Shown here piece after piece: positions 63,158-64,000 of a DNA stretch of 64,000 bases (positions are counted from its first letter, which is position 1; each line of letters begins with the position of its first letter). The translations under genes and the position numbers were made by a program. The DNA comes from Vibrio splendidus (GTDB lineage: Bacteria > Pseudomonadota > Gammaproteobacteria > Enterobacterales > Vibrionaceae): contig NZ_AP025509.1 in NCBI RefSeq assembly GCF_024347615.1, positions 744,001 through 808,000 of the forward strand, read 5' to 3'. The notes below the pieces were generated by a model. It did no database searches and was not told the DNA's origin. It worked only from the letters and a program-made list of their open reading frames with translations.

Positions 63158-64000
63158 CTATTTGATGCCACACAGCTTGAGTAGAATCTGCTCGAGATCG
63201 TCCCAAGGCATTAACTGCGAGTCGATCACTTCCAGTCTTGATTCAAAACCATCCAGTGTAATTTCGTTCACTGACACCACTTGATTCGCCACGTTAAACG
63301 CATAGCAACCTTGGTCAGTATTCACCACGGCTTTTACACGCTCAGCCGTAAGATCTGACAGCATTGAAAACAGCGCATCAAAGTCGAACTTGTGCTCTGC
63401 GCCAAATAGCCAACCGCAACTGAAATAGCCCTGACCTTTATTCTCTTTACGGATGAACGCTTCACCGGGAGGAAGTTGGAATTGAGGCTCTTGTTCAGCG
63501 TGATCGTGATGATGCGCTTCAATATGAGAGGAAGCACTGCCGTATACTCTTTCAATGTCCAACACTTCCAATGGCACTTCACCATCGTGAATTAGCTTAT
63601 GGAAGACTTTTGCTGGCGTTTGATCCGTCACCCAATCATTAAACACATCGATGTCTTCAGAATGAACAAGGTCAACCTTAGTACCAAGAATCACATCTGC
63701 ACTGTCCAGTTGATCATTGAAATTCTGATTCGACGTGTACTTTTCATTGGATAGGTTTCGTGGGTCAACCAAGCCAAGCGTCGCTTTTAAATCAACATAA
63801 GGTGTGTATTGCTCTGAAGTGAGTGTCGCAATAACCTGTTTAGGGTGACCAAGCCCAGTTGGCTCAATCAATAAACGGTCCGGCTTTTGGCGCAGTAAGG
63901 CATTAATACCTACCGACATAGGAACACCTGCAGTACAACACATGCAACCACCCGGTACTTCTTTAATTAAAGCACCTTGGTCTGTCATTAATGCGCCATC
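63158..64000 (-). CDS. CobW-family GTPase / zinc chaperone, N-terminus beyond the window
   Basis: The frame stays open to the right edge (DGALMTDQGALIKEVPGGCM), so the N-terminus with the nucleotide P-loop is outside. In view: the metal-binding GGCMCCTAG (Cys-x-Cys-Cys), PDRLLIEPTGLGHPKQVI, GTKVDLV as the G4 element and a His-rich stretch IEAHHHDHAEQE, then the C-terminal CobW domain. Such proteins insert or supply zinc or cobalt. Which subgroup (YeiR/YjiA or other) cannot be told from this part. Confidence 0.85.
   Translation of the reverse strand, partial: DGALMTDQGALIKEVPGGCMCCTAGVPMSVGINALLRQKPDRLLIEPTGLGHPKQVIATLTSEQYTPYVDLKATLGLVDPRNLSNEKYTSNQNFNDQLDSADVILGTKVDLVHSEDIDVFNDWVTDQTPAKVFHKLIHDGEVPLEVLDIERVYGSASSHIEAHHHDHAEQEPQFQLPPGEAFIRKENKGQGYFSCGWLFGAEHKFDFDALFSMLSDLTAERVKAVVNTDQGCYAFNVANQVVSVNEITLDGFESRLEVIDSQLMPWDDLEQILLKLCGIK

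Noticed and set aside
1..64000. tRNA or rRNA genes, in particular a tRNA at the island end as integration site
   Set aside because: No cloverleaf-like sequence was seen near 7500 or elsewhere; integration next to ylqF would have to use another site.

Overview
The window looks like the second chromosome of a marine Vibrio, probably near the V. splendidus clade. I base this on gene content and order recognised by eye: napFDABC beside narQP, a phaBAPC polyester operon, a volA/fadL pair, a ToxR-type membrane regulator, an rbgA/ylqF GTPase and a PhoX phosphatase, all at moderate GC. No rRNA, tRNA or CRISPR array was seen. No database search was possible, so names rest on motifs and remembered family sequences.

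Positions 1 to about 7545 are AT-rich accessory DNA, probably part of an integrated mobile element. From left to right it holds a membrane P-loop NTPase of YobI/KAP type (cut by the window edge), a metallophosphoesterase, a coupled pair (small unknown protein plus polynucleotide-kinase-like P-loop protein), a 1 kb non-coding stretch full of repeats, a 772-residue helicase-like replication protein and an AlpA-type regulator. No integrase is visible; it may lie left of the window.

From 7.5 to 14 kb: YlqF GTPase, a diguanylate cyclase broken by one in-frame TAG, a GNAT acetyltransferase, a fatty-acid desaturase behind a FabR-like operator, an endonuclease/exonuclease/phosphatase-fold lipoprotein and a YgiN-like monooxygenase. 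From 14.2 to 22.5 kb lies a complete mannosylglycerate pathway: PTS permease (mngA), GH38 hydrolase (mngB), glycerate kinase and mannose-6-phosphate isomerase, with a divergent GntR regulator (mngR). Mannosylglycerate (digeneaside) is a red-algal solute, which fits a marine lifestyle.

From 22.7 to 35.4 kb: an unknown protein, a DUF481 outer-membrane protein, a 2OG-Fe(II) oxygenase, an RND pump with its adaptor, a FadL porin broken by one in-frame TAA, and the lysophospholipase VolA. Divergent from volA is a translationally coupled pair: a ToxR-like one-pass membrane regulator and a small membrane-anchored partner, laid out like VtrA/VtrC or ToxR/ToxS. This pair is the most attractive candidate for an undescribed sensory system.

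From 35.8 to 44.8 kb is an anaerobic respiration block: DcuC transporter, NarQ/NarP two-component system and the nap operon ending in a 45-residue membrane protein. FNR-like and NarP-like sites are readable between narQ and napF, and a near-identical FNR-like box lies before dcuC. From 44.8 to 49.2 kb is phaB-phaA-phasin-phaC. From 49.7 to 64 kb are an SH3-like membrane protein, two small unknown proteins, an Lrp/EamA divergent pair, another unknown protein, a four-gene unit of two spondin-domain proteins with a two-component system, YggL, PhoX behind a possible Pho box, a LysE exporter, a RhlE-type helicase and a CobW-family GTPase cut by the right edge.
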